The notes under the pieces were generated by a model. That model searched no databases, was not told the origin of the DNA, and saw only the letters and a list, made by a program, of their open reading frames with translations. Both the position numbers and the translations under genes were made by a program. A stretch of 14,204 nt of DNA. It comes from an uncultured Clostridia bacterium (GTDB taxonomy: Bacteria; Bacillota; Clostridia; Oscillospirales; CAG-272). The stretch covers positions 1-14,204 of the forward strand of contig CANBDB010000025.1 in the NCBI GenBank assembly GCA_947367285.1, read 5' to 3'. Shown piece by piece: positions 6,392 to 14,135 of this stretch; position 1 is the first letter of the stretch; each line of letters starts with the position of its first letter.

Positions 6392-6424
6392 ACCGGTGCC
6401 TTAGACTAAGGCGCCGGTCTTTTT
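6392..6424 (+). terminator. Intrinsic terminator-like hairpin inside the sulfur operon
   Basis: A 12-bp stem (6392-6403 with 6407-6418, one G-U) with a 3-nt loop, followed by CTTTTT. It stands between cysK and the ECF gene. No promoter is obvious in the short gap after it, so it is either leaky, lowering expression of the distal genes, or an RNA-end stabiliser. Confidence 0.85.
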
Positions 6425-6445
6425 GAAGAAAGGAAGTTTACTGTT

Positions 6446-6979
6446 ATGTCTGCTGAAAAAAATCAAAATATTAAGCGTACAACCTATTGGTTGTGCATTA
6501 CCGCTGTTTTTATGGCACTTAATGTAGCAATGAGTTCATTTGGCGTTCCTGTTCCCGGTGGTCATCTGTATATGAATGATATTATCATCTGTACCGCTGC
6601 CATCATATTAGATCCTCTAGCCGCATTTATGGTCGGCGGTGTAGGCGCCTTTTTGGGCGACTTATTCTTCTATCCGCTTCCGATGTTTGTTTCCCTCGTA
6701 ACTCACGGCCTGCAGGCGGTAGTAATTTCGATATTCTCCCATTACGTACTCAAAAAGCATCCGGTGCTCTCTTCCGGAATCGGTGTAACGATCGGTGCCG
6801 TTATTATGGTAGTAGGTTATTCTCTCGGCAGAGCCTTTATTTACAGCACACCGGAATATGCTGTTCTCAAACTGCCTTATCAGATTTTGCAGGCAGGAGT
6901 CGGTGCTATAGTCGGCATGATACTTTGCTGGAAGTGCAAGCTCGTAGAACTGTTTAACAAGAAAGGTTTGTTAAAATGA
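6446..6979 (+). CDS. ECF transporter S component, substrate unknown
   Basis: A 177-residue integral membrane protein with about six hydrophobic segments (roughly 13-33, 43-63, 65-90, 93-112, 116-138, 145-168). It resembles substrate-binding S components of energy-coupling factor transporters, with the conserved-looking VPVPGGHLYMND and VGGVGAFLGDLFFYP segments. Such proteins bind a vitamin or other small molecule and share the ECF A, A' and T subunits, which are not in this window. The preceding ribosome binding site AAAGGAAG (6429-6436) is clear. The stop overlaps the next start by 4 nt (ATGA), tying it to the cysteine desulfurase gene. This suggests a substrate linked to sulfur or PLP enzymes, such as a sulfur compound, thiamine precursor or pyridoxine; that is inference only. 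Confidence 0.82.
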   Translation: MSAEKNQNIKRTTYWLCITAVFMALNVAMSSFGVPVPGGHLYMNDIIICTAAIILDPLAAFMVGGVGAFLGDLFFYPLPMFVSLVTHGLQAVVISIFSHYVLKKHPVLSSGIGVTIGAVIMVVGYSLGRAFIYSTPEYAVLKLPYQILQAGVGAIVGMILCWKCKLVELFNKKGLLK

Positions 6980-8175
6980 CAGAAAGAGTTATTTATCTTG
7001 ATAATGCCGCAACAACAAAAATGAGTAAGTCTGCAATTAACGCAATGCTACCCTACATGGATAGCATTTACGGCAATCCGTCAAGCCTTCATTCCGTAGG
7101 ACAGAAAGCAAACGAGGCACTTGTAAATGCCCGTGAGCGTATCGCAAAATTGCTTGGATGTGAGGCAAGAGAAATCACTTTTACATCGGGCGGTAGCGAA
7201 GCGGATAATCAGGCAATTGTTTCTGCCGCAAGATTTGGCAAAAGCAAAGGGAAGAAGCATATTATTTCAACCGCTTTTGAACATCATGCCGTTTTGCATA
7301 CACTGAGTAAACTTGAAAAGGAAGGCTTTGAAATTACACTTCTTGACGTTCATGAAAACGGGCTTGTAACTCCCGAAGAGGTGCGTGAAGCCATTCGAGA
7401 AAACACCTGCCTTGTTACAATTATGTATGCCAATAACGAAATAGGCACCATTCAGCCCATTAAAGAGATCGGTGACATTTGCCGTGAAAAAGGTGTAATT
7501 TTTCATACCGATGCGGTGCAGGTAGCTGGACATCTGCATATTGATGTTAAGGAACAGAATATAGATATGCTGTCTTTGTCGGCGCATAAATTTCACGGTC
7601 CGAAAGGAATAGGTGCCTTATATGCAAGAAAAGGAATAAGACTTACAAGCCTTATTGAAGGCGGCGCACAGGAACGAGGCAAGCGTGCAGGCACCGAGAA
7701 CATTCCCGCCATTATGGGAATGGCGGCGGCTCTTGAAGAGTCCTGCAGCCGTATAGATGAAAACGCAGAAATATTAACAGCTTTGCGGGATAAACTGATT
7801 GCCGGACTTTCGGAGATTCCTCATTCTATCCTCAATGGTGATGCAAAAAAGAGACTGCCCGGCAATGTGAACTTCTGCTTTGAGGGCATTGAAGGTGAAT
7901 CCTTACTCTTGCTTCTCGACGATAAGGGGATTTGTGTTTCGTCGGGTTCAGCTTGCACTTCGGGATCTCTTGATCCGAGCCATGTGCTCCTTGCCATTGG
8001 CAGAGTACACGATATCGCTCACGGCTCACTGCGGCTGTCTTTGAGTGATGAAAACACAGAGGAAGAGATTGAATACACAATAAGTGCCGTAAAAGAGGTT
8101 GTAGAATATCTGCGTAGTATTTCACCAATTTGGCGAGATCTTGTAAACGGCAAGAAAGAATTTATTATAAAGTGA
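6976..8175 (+). CDS. Cysteine desulfurase, NifS/IscS family
   Basis: A 399-residue class V PLP enzyme that takes sulfur from cysteine, leaving alanine, and holds it as a persulfide for Fe-S assembly and tRNA thiolation. Visible features: N-terminal YLDNAATTKM, His104 in FEHHAV (the PLP-stacking position), Asp179 in HTDAVQ, PLP-binding Lys205 in SAHKFHGPKG, and catalytic Cys327 within SSGSACTSG on the mobile loop typical of class I enzymes. Placement just before iscU supports an IscS/NifS role over a CsdA/SufS role. Start ATG overlaps the stop of the ECF gene by 4 nt. The first enzyme to consume the cysteine made by CysK. Confidence 0.96.
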   Translation: MTERVIYLDNAATTKMSKSAINAMLPYMDSIYGNPSSLHSVGQKANEALVNARERIAKLLGCEAREITFTSGGSEADNQAIVSAARFGKSKGKKHIISTAFEHHAVLHTLSKLEKEGFEITLLDVHENGLVTPEEVREAIRENTCLVTIMYANNEIGTIQPIKEIGDICREKGVIFHTDAVQVAGHLHIDVKEQNIDMLSLSAHKFHGPKGIGALYARKGIRLTSLIEGGAQERGKRAGTENIPAIMGMAAALEESCSRIDENAEILTALRDKLIAGLSEIPHSILNGDAKKRLPGNVNFCFEGIEGESLLLLLDDKGICVSSGSACTSGSLDPSHVLLAIGRVHDIAHGSLRLSLSDENTEEEIEYTISAVKEVVEYLRSISPIWRDLVNGKKEFIIK

Positions 8176-8184
8176 GGTTGTATT

Positions 8185-8622
8185 ATGGCTTTATACAGTG
8201 AAAAATTAATGGATCATTTCCGCAATCCCCGTAATATAGGCGTGATTGAAGATGCTGACGGAATCGGTGAAGTTGGCAACGCCAAGTGCGGCGATATTAT
8301 GAAGATCTATCTAAAAATAGAAAATGACATCATAACAGATGTAAAATTTGAGACCTTTGGTTGTGGCTCGGCTATCGCATCCAGTTCAATGGCAACTGAG
8401 CTTATTAAGGGCAAGCCTGTCGGGGAGGCTTTAAGTCTTACCAACAAAGCCGTTGTGGAAGCTCTTGACGGCCTTCCTGCACATAAGCTGCATTGCTCCG
8501 TCCTTGCGGAAGAGGCGATCAAGGCTGCACTAAAGGACTACTACGACAAAAACGGAATTGAATATGACCACTCACTATTTCCCAACTGTGAGAGCTGTGG
8601 TCGTTGTTGCGAGATATCATGA
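8185..8622 (+). CDS. iscU: IscU/NifU-type iron-sulfur cluster scaffold with extra C-terminal cysteines
   Basis: A 145-residue scaffold on which Fe-S clusters are assembled from sulfur supplied by the upstream desulfurase. The three ligand cysteines are present: C35 in NAKCGD (with D37), C60 in FGCGSAIASSS, and C104 in LHCSVLAEEAIKAAL. Beyond the normal fold, the C-terminus carries NCESCGRCC, adding C135, C138, C141 and C142. This could be a second metal or Fe-S site, or a sulfur acceptor; classical E. coli IscU lacks it. GTGAGG at the end of the desulfurase gene is the likely ribosome binding site, 7 nt before ATG. The stop overlaps the mnmA start (ATGA). Confidence 0.94.
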   Translation: MALYSEKLMDHFRNPRNIGVIEDADGIGEVGNAKCGDIMKIYLKIENDIITDVKFETFGCGSAIASSSMATELIKGKPVGEALSLTNKAVVEALDGLPAHKLHCSVLAEEAIKAALKDYYDKNGIEYDHSLFPNCESCGRCCEIS

Positions 8623-9680
8623 AAGCGCTGATTGCTATGAGCGGAGGAGTGGACTCCTCCCTTGCGGCGAAGTTAATGAAGGACAAAGGGTTTGATTGTA
8701 TCGGCTGCACGATGAAGCTCTATCACAATGAAGATGCAGGAATCGAGAGCTCCCGCACCTGTTGTTCTCTTGACGATGTTGAGGTTGCAAGGAGTGTAGC
8801 CTATAAGCTCGGGATGCCGTTCTACGTGTTCAATTTTACTGATGCCTTCCGTGATACGGTCATTCGAAAATTTATCGAAAGCTATGAAAACGGAATTACC
8901 CCGAATCCGTGTATAGACTGCAACCGCTATATGAAGTTTGACAAGCTATACGAAAGAGCGAAAACACTCGGTTGCGATTATATCGTAACGGGGCATTATG
9001 CCAGAATAGAAGAAGAAAACGGTAAATTTGTACTGAAAAAAGCATTAGACGAAACAAAGGATCAGAGCTATGTCCTATATTCCATGACACAGGATCAGCT
9101 TGTGCACACCATGTTTCCGATTGGCAGTATGCAAAAGACTGAAGTCCGTGCCATAGCCAAAGAAAGCGGGTTTGTTAATGCTGACAAACCCGATAGTCAG
9201 GATATTTGCTTTGTACCGAATGGAGATTATGCAAGCGTGATAGAGTTACAAACAGGAAAAGAATCTGCCGAGGGAAATTTTGTGGATAAACAAGGTAATA
9301 ATCTCGGACGGCACAAGGGTGTGATTCATTACACCATAGGTCAGCGAAAAGGGCTTGGTGTTTCGAGCACAGAGCCTCTGTATGTATGCAATATCTGCCC
9401 GAAAGATGGCAATGTTGTTCTCGGCAGTAATGACGATCTGTTCAGCCGTGAGGCAGATGTATCCGATTTTAACTGGATAAGCGGTGAAGTACCTGGGAGC
9501 GAGTTTCGCTGCAAGGCCAAAATACGCTACCGTCAACCGGAACAGTGGGTAACCGTTATCCCTACGGGAGCTGATACCGTTCATATCGTTTTCGACGAGC
9601 CGCAACGGGCAATCACACCCGGACAAGCCGCTGTTTTTTATGACGGAGATACTGTGTTGGGCGGAGGAACGATAAAATAA
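8619..9680 (+). CDS. mnmA: tRNA-specific 2-thiouridylase
   Basis: A 353-residue enzyme that adenylates U34 of Lys, Glu and Gln tRNAs and replaces oxygen with sulfur to give s2U34. The N-terminal SGGVDSS (residues 8-14) is the PP-loop of ATP pyrophosphatases. The catalytic pair is C98 in TPNPCIDCN and C197 in DSQDICF, which carries the persulfide. The C-terminal beta-rich tRNA-contact region is intact to the end. I chose ATG 8619, overlapping the iscU stop by 4 nt, over the in-frame TTG at 8604: the protein then begins MKALIAMSGG as relatives do. Gene order desulfurase-scaffold-mnmA gives a direct sulfur-relay cassette. Confidence 0.96.
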   Translation: MKALIAMSGGVDSSLAAKLMKDKGFDCIGCTMKLYHNEDAGIESSRTCCSLDDVEVARSVAYKLGMPFYVFNFTDAFRDTVIRKFIESYENGITPNPCIDCNRYMKFDKLYERAKTLGCDYIVTGHYARIEEENGKFVLKKALDETKDQSYVLYSMTQDQLVHTMFPIGSMQKTEVRAIAKESGFVNADKPDSQDICFVPNGDYASVIELQTGKESAEGNFVDKQGNNLGRHKGVIHYTIGQRKGLGVSSTEPLYVCNICPKDGNVVLGSNDDLFSREADVSDFNWISGEVPGSEFRCKAKIRYRQPEQWVTVIPTGADTVHIVFDEPQRAITPGQAAVFYDGDTVLGGGTIK

Positions 9681-9690
9681 TGATATTTAC

Positions 9691-9720
9691 TTGATTTACC
9701 TACCCGTTTGGGTGTATAAT
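9691..9720 (+). promoter_or_regulatory. Promoter of the metF operon
   Basis: -35 TTGATT (9691-9696), 18 nt, then a perfect -10 TATAAT (9715-9720), ending 30 nt before the metF start. There is no terminator hairpin between mnmA and metF, so transcription from the upstream operon may also read through. Confidence 0.78.
9695..9719. promoter_or_regulatory. Operator C: 25-bp palindrome within the metF promoter (putative Rrf2 site)
   Basis: TTTACCTACC, five bases, then GGGTGTATAA. It has the same 10-5-10 architecture as the two sites at 3736-3797; its left arm is close to the reverse complement of their right arm GGTAGGTAAT. It fills the -35 to -10 spacer and overlaps the -10, a position for repression. 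The Rrf2 gene at the end of this operon is the likely source of the binding protein, giving autoregulation. Confidence 0.68.
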
Positions 9721-9750
9721 TAAACGGAAGATAAAAAAAGGAATGTTTTT

Positions 9751-10629
9751 ATGAAAATTATTGATTTACTTAAAAGAGATACTCTTTCTCTTTCTTTTGA
9801 GGTTTTTCCACCCAAAACAGATACTGCCTTTGCAAATGTACGAACTGCTACCGAGGAGATTGCTAAACTTTGCCCCAGTTTTATGAGCGTTACATACGGT
9901 GCAGGAGGTGGAACAAGTAAATATACCTTGGATATTGCAAAGCGGATAAAAGAGCTTTACAATGTGCCGTCTTTGGCACATCTTACCTGCGTTTCTTCAA
10001 CCAAAGAGACAGTACGTGATCGTATTGCCGATATGAAAGCGGCAAATATTGAGAATGTTATGGCACTCAGAGGCGATATTCCGGCTGAACTTCAGAATGC
10101 TGACCGTAGTCATTGGGACTATCATCACGCTATAGAACTTGTACGAGAACTGAAAGAATCGGGTGCAGATTTTTGCATAGGTGGCGCGTGTTATCCTGAG
10201 ATACACCCCGAAAGCGAAAACCAGAAAGAGGATATTAAACATCTTAAGGAAAAGGTAGACGCAGGCTGTGAGTTTTTAACTACACAGATGTTTTTTGATA
10301 ATAATTTGCTCTATAATTTTCTATATAAGATCCGTGAAGCAGGAATTACCGTTCCCATCATTCCGGGTGTTATGCCTATTACAAATGCCAATCAGGTAGA
10401 ACGTGCCATCAAGCTTTCGGGCTCGTTTATGCCGCAGCGTTTCAAAAGTCTTGTGGATAAATTCGGCAACGATCCTGCAGCTATGAAGCAGGCCGGTATT
10501 GCGTATGCTACTGATCAGATTATTGATTTATATGCTAACGGCATCACCAACGTGCACGTATATTCGATGAACAAGCCTGATGTTGCTGCCAAAATCCAAA
10601 ACAACTTAAGCTGTATATTAGGAAAATGA
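9751..10629 (+). CDS. metF: Methylenetetrahydrofolate reductase
   Basis: A 292-residue flavin-dependent TIM-barrel enzyme that reduces 5,10-methylene-THF to 5-methyl-THF, the methyl donor for MetH. SFEVFPPKTD near the start holds the catalytic Glu (E17), and VMALRGDIP and TQMFFDN are typical of the family. Length is normal for a bacterial MetF. The ribosome binding site AAAAGGAA (9736-9743) is 7 nt before ATG. It is first in a four-gene operon in which every junction overlaps; its stop overlaps the next start by 4 nt (ATGA). Confidence 0.95.
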   Translation: MKIIDLLKRDTLSLSFEVFPPKTDTAFANVRTATEEIAKLCPSFMSVTYGAGGGTSKYTLDIAKRIKELYNVPSLAHLTCVSSTKETVRDRIADMKAANIENVMALRGDIPAELQNADRSHWDYHHAIELVRELKESGADFCIGGACYPEIHPESENQKEDIKHLKEKVDAGCEFLTTQMFFDNNLLYNFLYKIREAGITVPIIPGVMPITNANQVERAIKLSGSFMPQRFKSLVDKFGNDPAAMKQAGIAYATDQIIDLYANGITNVHVYSMNKPDVAAKIQNNLSCILGK

Positions 10630-11285
10630 ATTCTGTGATTTTAAGTAAAACATATATCGAGCCGCCGTTTTGCGAAAAAGAAATTTTGCGTTATGCAGGC
10701 TGTAGGGGAGAGCGCGAAGAGATATCCGTTCTTCTTAAAGAGTGCATAGATGAAGTGAAGGACAAGCTTGCCTATAAAGTCTGCTATCGTGAACTTTCCA
10801 TTAAAACGGTCGGCGTTACTTGTGATTTTGAGGTCTTTAGTGTGCATTCAGAAAAGCTTGCGCGTAATCTCAAAGGCTGTGAAAAGGTTATCCTTTTTGC
10901 TGCAACGGTGGGTGTGGAAATCGACCGTCTAATAGGGAAATATGGTAGACTTTCTCCCACAAAGGCATTGCTTTTTCAGGCAATCGGTGCTGAACGGATA
11001 GAGGCGTTGTGCGATGCTTTTTGCGCGGATATAAAAAAAGAATACAATACGGGATTAGAGCCACGTTTCAGTCCGGGCTACGGTGATTTGCCGCTCTCGG
11101 CTCAAAAGAATATTTTTGCCGTCCTCGACCCAGAGCGAAGAATTGGACTGACTTTAAACAGCAGTCTGCTTATGTCACCGTCAAAATCGGTTACGGCTTT
11201 TGTCGGGCTTGGGAACACAGAAAAAACAAGCTCAAATAAATGCAGTCTTTGTGAAAAAACAGACTGTACGTTAAGAGGTGTCTAA
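10626..11285 (+). CDS. Stand-alone methionine synthase reactivation-domain protein
   Basis: A 219-residue protein matching the vitamin B12-dependent methionine synthase activation domain, which in E. coli is the C-terminal part of MetH and supports SAM-dependent reductive remethylation of oxidised cobalamin. The diagnostic stretch is FSPGYGDLPLSAQKNIF followed by GLTLNSSLLMSPSKSV, which contains the region contacting SAM in the family. The downstream MetH lacks this domain, so this protein probably supplies it in trans. An added C-terminal tail, KCSLCEKTDCTLRG, has three cysteines and may bind metal or a cluster; that is inference. It overlaps metF by 4 nt and metH by 1 nt, consistent with coupled synthesis of the two partners. 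Confidence 0.9.
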   Translation: MNSVILSKTYIEPPFCEKEILRYAGCRGEREEISVLLKECIDEVKDKLAYKVCYRELSIKTVGVTCDFEVFSVHSEKLARNLKGCEKVILFAATVGVEIDRLIGKYGRLSPTKALLFQAIGAERIEALCDAFCADIKKEYNTGLEPRFSPGYGDLPLSAQKNIFAVLDPERRIGLTLNSSLLMSPSKSVTAFVGLGNTEKTSSNKCSLCEKTDCTLRGV

Positions 11286-13693
11286 TGAATTTCAAAGATT
11301 ACTTAAAGAATCATATTGTCTATCTTGACGGCGGTATCGGAACGCTTCTGCAAGCTGGGGGTTTAAAACCGGGTGAGTACCCTGAAAGATGGAACTTGTC
11401 CCACCACGATGTAATAATCGACATACATAAGGCTTATTTTGATGCAGGCAGTAATATTGTTTGTACCAACACTTTTGGCGCAAACTGCCTTAAATTTGCT
11501 GATGATGAGCTTGAACAAATAATAAAAGCGGCGGTCGCCAATGCTAAGAAAGCAAGGGAACAGTCGGTACAGAAAGGTGAAAAGTTCATAGCACTTGATA
11601 TCGGCCCCTCGGGAAAGCTTTTAAAACCGCTTGGTGATCTTGATTTTGAGGATGCGGTAAACGTATTTTCAAAAACAGTCAAATTCGGTGTGAAATATGG
11701 TGTCGACCTGATTATCATCGAAACGATGAATGACTCTTATGAAACCAAGGCAGCCCTACTTGCAGCAAAGGAAAACAGTAATCTTCCCGTAATTGTTTCC
11801 AACGCCTACGGCGAGGACGGTAAGCTGATGACAGGTGCGTCTCCTGCCGCAATGGTGGCAATGCTGGAAGGTATGGGAGCGGATGCAATCGGTGCTAACT
11901 GTTCGCTTGGACCCAGACAACTCCGCGGAGTTGCAGAGGAACTGCTCCAAAAAGCATCTGTTCCCGTTATACTCAAGCCCAACGCAGGGCTTCCGAAGTC
12001 TATAAACGGTAAAACAGTATTTGATGTAACTGTCGATGAGTTTTCAGATGAAGTAGCAGCTCTTGTGAAAAAAGGTGTTCGTGTTGTTGGCGGTTGCTGC
12101 GGCACAACCCCCGAATACATTGCTTCGCTTTATAGTAAAACATCTGAACTTGCTCCTGTTCCTATTGCTGATAAAAAAATAACGGTAGTATCTTCCTATA
12201 CCCACGCAATAGAGTTTGGAGAAAGTCCCATTCTTATCGGCGAGCGTATCAATCCTACGGGTAAAAAGCGCTTTAAACAGGCTTTGCTTGAAAACGATAT
12301 CGACTATATTTTGTCTGAGGGTGTAAATCAGCAGGAAAAGGGCGTGCATATTCTCGATGTGAATGTGGGACTTCCCGACATTGATGAAGTGCAGATGCTA
12401 AAAAATACTGTTTGCGAGCTACAGGCTATTATCGACTTGCCGTTGCAGATAGATACTTCGAACATCGCCGCTATGGAAGAGGCTTTACGCCGATATAACG
12501 GAAAGGCCATGATAAATTCCGTTAATGGCAAGCGAGAAAGTATGGAAGCGATTTTTCCGCTTGTCAAAAAATACGGTGGATTGGTAGTTGCCCTAACCCT
12601 TGACGAGAACGGTATTCCTGACACCGCCCAGGGCAGAGTCAAAATCGCCGAAAACATACTAAAGGTTGCGAACAAATACGGAATAGATAAAAAGGACATC
12701 ATTTTTGATACCCTTGCTATGACCATCAGTGCCGACAACAAAGCGGCTGTTGCAACTCTGTCTTCGCTTAAAACTATAAAGAATGAGCTTGGTTGCCATA
12801 CATCTCTCGGTGTTTCAAACATTTCTTTTGGGCTTCCTAACCGTGATGCAGTAAACGGTACATTCTTTGCACTTGCACTCCAAAACGGTCTTTCCGCCGC
12901 TATTATGAACCCTTATTCTGTGGATATGATGAAAACTTACTATGCCTACAGAGCACTCAAGGGTCTTGATGAAAACTGTGCCGAATATATCGGTTCGGCT
13001 GAATCATTTGTAGTTACAGTAACATCTGTGGCTGCCGCCGCACCAAAAACTACTGAGGAATATTCATCTGAACTTCAGCATGCAGTTATAAAAGGCTTCA
13101 AGGATAAGGCAGGGGAGTTGACAAAAAACTTACTTTCAAGTGTTGACCCGCTTGAAATAGTGAATAACGAAATTATCCCTGCGCTTAATATTGTAGGTGA
13201 CGGATTTGAAAAGAAAACGGTCTATCTTCCTCAGTTGCTTATGAGTGCTGAAGCTGCAAAAAGTGCTTTTGAGGTTATAAAAGCCTCTATGTCGGGCAAA
13301 GAAAAAGCTGGGACCAAGGGCGTAATTGTAATTGCTACCGTTTACGGTGATATTCATGACATAGGTAAAAATATAGTAAAGCTTTTGCTTGAAAACTACG
13401 GCTTTGATGTTGTGGATCTAGGCAAAGATGTTCCGCCCGAAATAATTGCAAAGACAGCGATAAAACTTCGCGCACCGCTTGTAGGCTTAAGTGCGCTTAT
13501 GACAACCACTGTTCCTGCAATGGAAGAAACAATTAAGCTTCTGCGGGAAAAAGCCCCTTGGTGCAAGATCGTGGTAGGCGGTGCAGTTTTAACTAAAGAA
13601 TATGCCGATAAAATAGGTGCGGATAAATATGCAAAGGATGCGATGGAAAGTGTTCGTTATGCTGAAGAGATTATAAATGGAGGTAAAGAATAA
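11285..13693 (+). CDS. metH: Cobalamin-dependent methionine synthase lacking the reactivation domain
   Basis: An 802-residue enzyme that transfers the methyl group of 5-methyl-THF through cobalamin to homocysteine. Domains in order: homocysteine S-methyltransferase (about 1-290) with zinc ligands C206 (GANCS) and C271/C272 (GGCCGTTP); pterin-binding domain (about 310-560), starting near LIGERINPTG and including SNISFGLPNR; cobalamin cap helices (about 595-675); and Rossmann B12-binding domain (about 683-800) with D689-x-H691-D-x-G694, where H691 is the cobalt ligand. The protein ends where E. coli MetH (about 1230 residues) continues into its activation domain; that role falls to the gene immediately upstream. 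Start ATG shares one base with the upstream stop (TAATG), and the same junction recurs with the downstream regulator. Confidence 0.96.
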   Translation: MNFKDYLKNHIVYLDGGIGTLLQAGGLKPGEYPERWNLSHHDVIIDIHKAYFDAGSNIVCTNTFGANCLKFADDELEQIIKAAVANAKKAREQSVQKGEKFIALDIGPSGKLLKPLGDLDFEDAVNVFSKTVKFGVKYGVDLIIIETMNDSYETKAALLAAKENSNLPVIVSNAYGEDGKLMTGASPAAMVAMLEGMGADAIGANCSLGPRQLRGVAEELLQKASVPVILKPNAGLPKSINGKTVFDVTVDEFSDEVAALVKKGVRVVGGCCGTTPEYIASLYSKTSELAPVPIADKKITVVSSYTHAIEFGESPILIGERINPTGKKRFKQALLENDIDYILSEGVNQQEKGVHILDVNVGLPDIDEVQMLKNTVCELQAIIDLPLQIDTSNIAAMEEALRRYNGKAMINSVNGKRESMEAIFPLVKKYGGLVVALTLDENGIPDTAQGRVKIAENILKVANKYGIDKKDIIFDTLAMTISADNKAAVATLSSLKTIKNELGCHTSLGVSNISFGLPNRDAVNGTFFALALQNGLSAAIMNPYSVDMMKTYYAYRALKGLDENCAEYIGSAESFVVTVTSVAAAAPKTTEEYSSELQHAVIKGFKDKAGELTKNLLSSVDPLEIVNNEIIPALNIVGDGFEKKTVYLPQLLMSAEAAKSAFEVIKASMSGKEKAGTKGVIVIATVYGDIHDIGKNIVKLLLENYGFDVVDLGKDVPPEIIAKTAIKLRAPLVGLSALMTTTVPAMEETIKLLREKAPWCKIVVGGAVLTKEYADKIGADKYAKDAMESVRYAEEIINGGKE

Positions 13694-14094
13694 TGCTTAT
13701 TTCTACAAGAGGCAGATACGCCTTGCGCGTATTGCTTGATCTCGCGGAACATCAGGACGATGGCTATATCGCAATGAAAAATGTAGCTGAACGCCAAGGG
13801 CTTTCACTTAAATATATCGAAAAAATTATGCCCGTGCTATCAAAGAATAATTATGTAGATGGTGTTCACGGCAAGGGTGGAGGCTACCGCTTGGCAAGAG
13901 AGCCGAAAGATTATAAAGTAGGCGATATTTTAAGACTTGCCGAAGGGGATCTCGCCCCCGTTACTTGCCTTCAATGCAATGCCGAAAAGTGTGATCGTGC
14001 TGATACCTGTCCTACGCTTCCTATGTGGACCGAGTTTTATAGCATAGTAAGCAATTATTTTGACGGTATCACATTATTTGATTTAATGAAATAA
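13693..14094 (+). CDS. Rrf2-family transcriptional regulator (IscR/CymR-like)
   Basis: A 133-residue dimeric winged-helix DNA-binding protein. The N-terminal STRGRYALRVLLDLA is the Rrf2 signature, the recognition region includes GLSLKYIEKIM (36-46), and the wing is GKGGGYRLAR (60-69). The sensor region carries C92, C95, C100 and C106 followed by PTLPMW. E. coli IscR uses three cysteines and a histidine here to hold a 2Fe-2S cluster; the arrangement in this protein is similar but not identical, so cluster binding is likely yet unproven. GGAGG upstream and a 1-nt overlap with metH put it in the metF operon. Its likely targets are the three 25-bp palindromes before the leader-metY and metF operons. 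It could sense Fe-S status or, as CymR does through CysK, cysteine supply. Confidence 0.93.
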   Translation: MLISTRGRYALRVLLDLAEHQDDGYIAMKNVAERQGLSLKYIEKIMPVLSKNNYVDGVHGKGGGYRLAREPKDYKVGDILRLAEGDLAPVTCLQCNAEKCDRADTCPTLPMWTEFYSIVSNYFDGITLFDLMK

Positions 14095-14110
14095 ATTATC
14101 TGCTTAAAGA

Positions 14111-14135
14111 CGTCGCAGCAATGCGGCGCCTTTTT
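14111..14135 (+). terminator. Intrinsic terminator after the metF-metH-rrf2 operon
   Basis: CGTCGCA (14111-14117) pairs with TGCGGCG (14122-14128) with one G-U around a GCAA tetraloop, followed by CCTTTTT. It lies 16 nt after the regulator stop. I see nothing definable in the remaining bases to 14204. Confidence 0.88.

Noticed and set aside
8604..8618. In-frame TTG start for mnmA upstream of ATG 8619
   Set aside because: The protein from ATG begins MKALIAMSGGVDSS as MnmA proteins do, and the ATGA overlap matches the other junctions in these operons.
9681..9750. Riboswitch before metF
   Set aside because: Only 30 nt lie between the -10 box and the ATG, too short for a SAM or cobalamin riboswitch.
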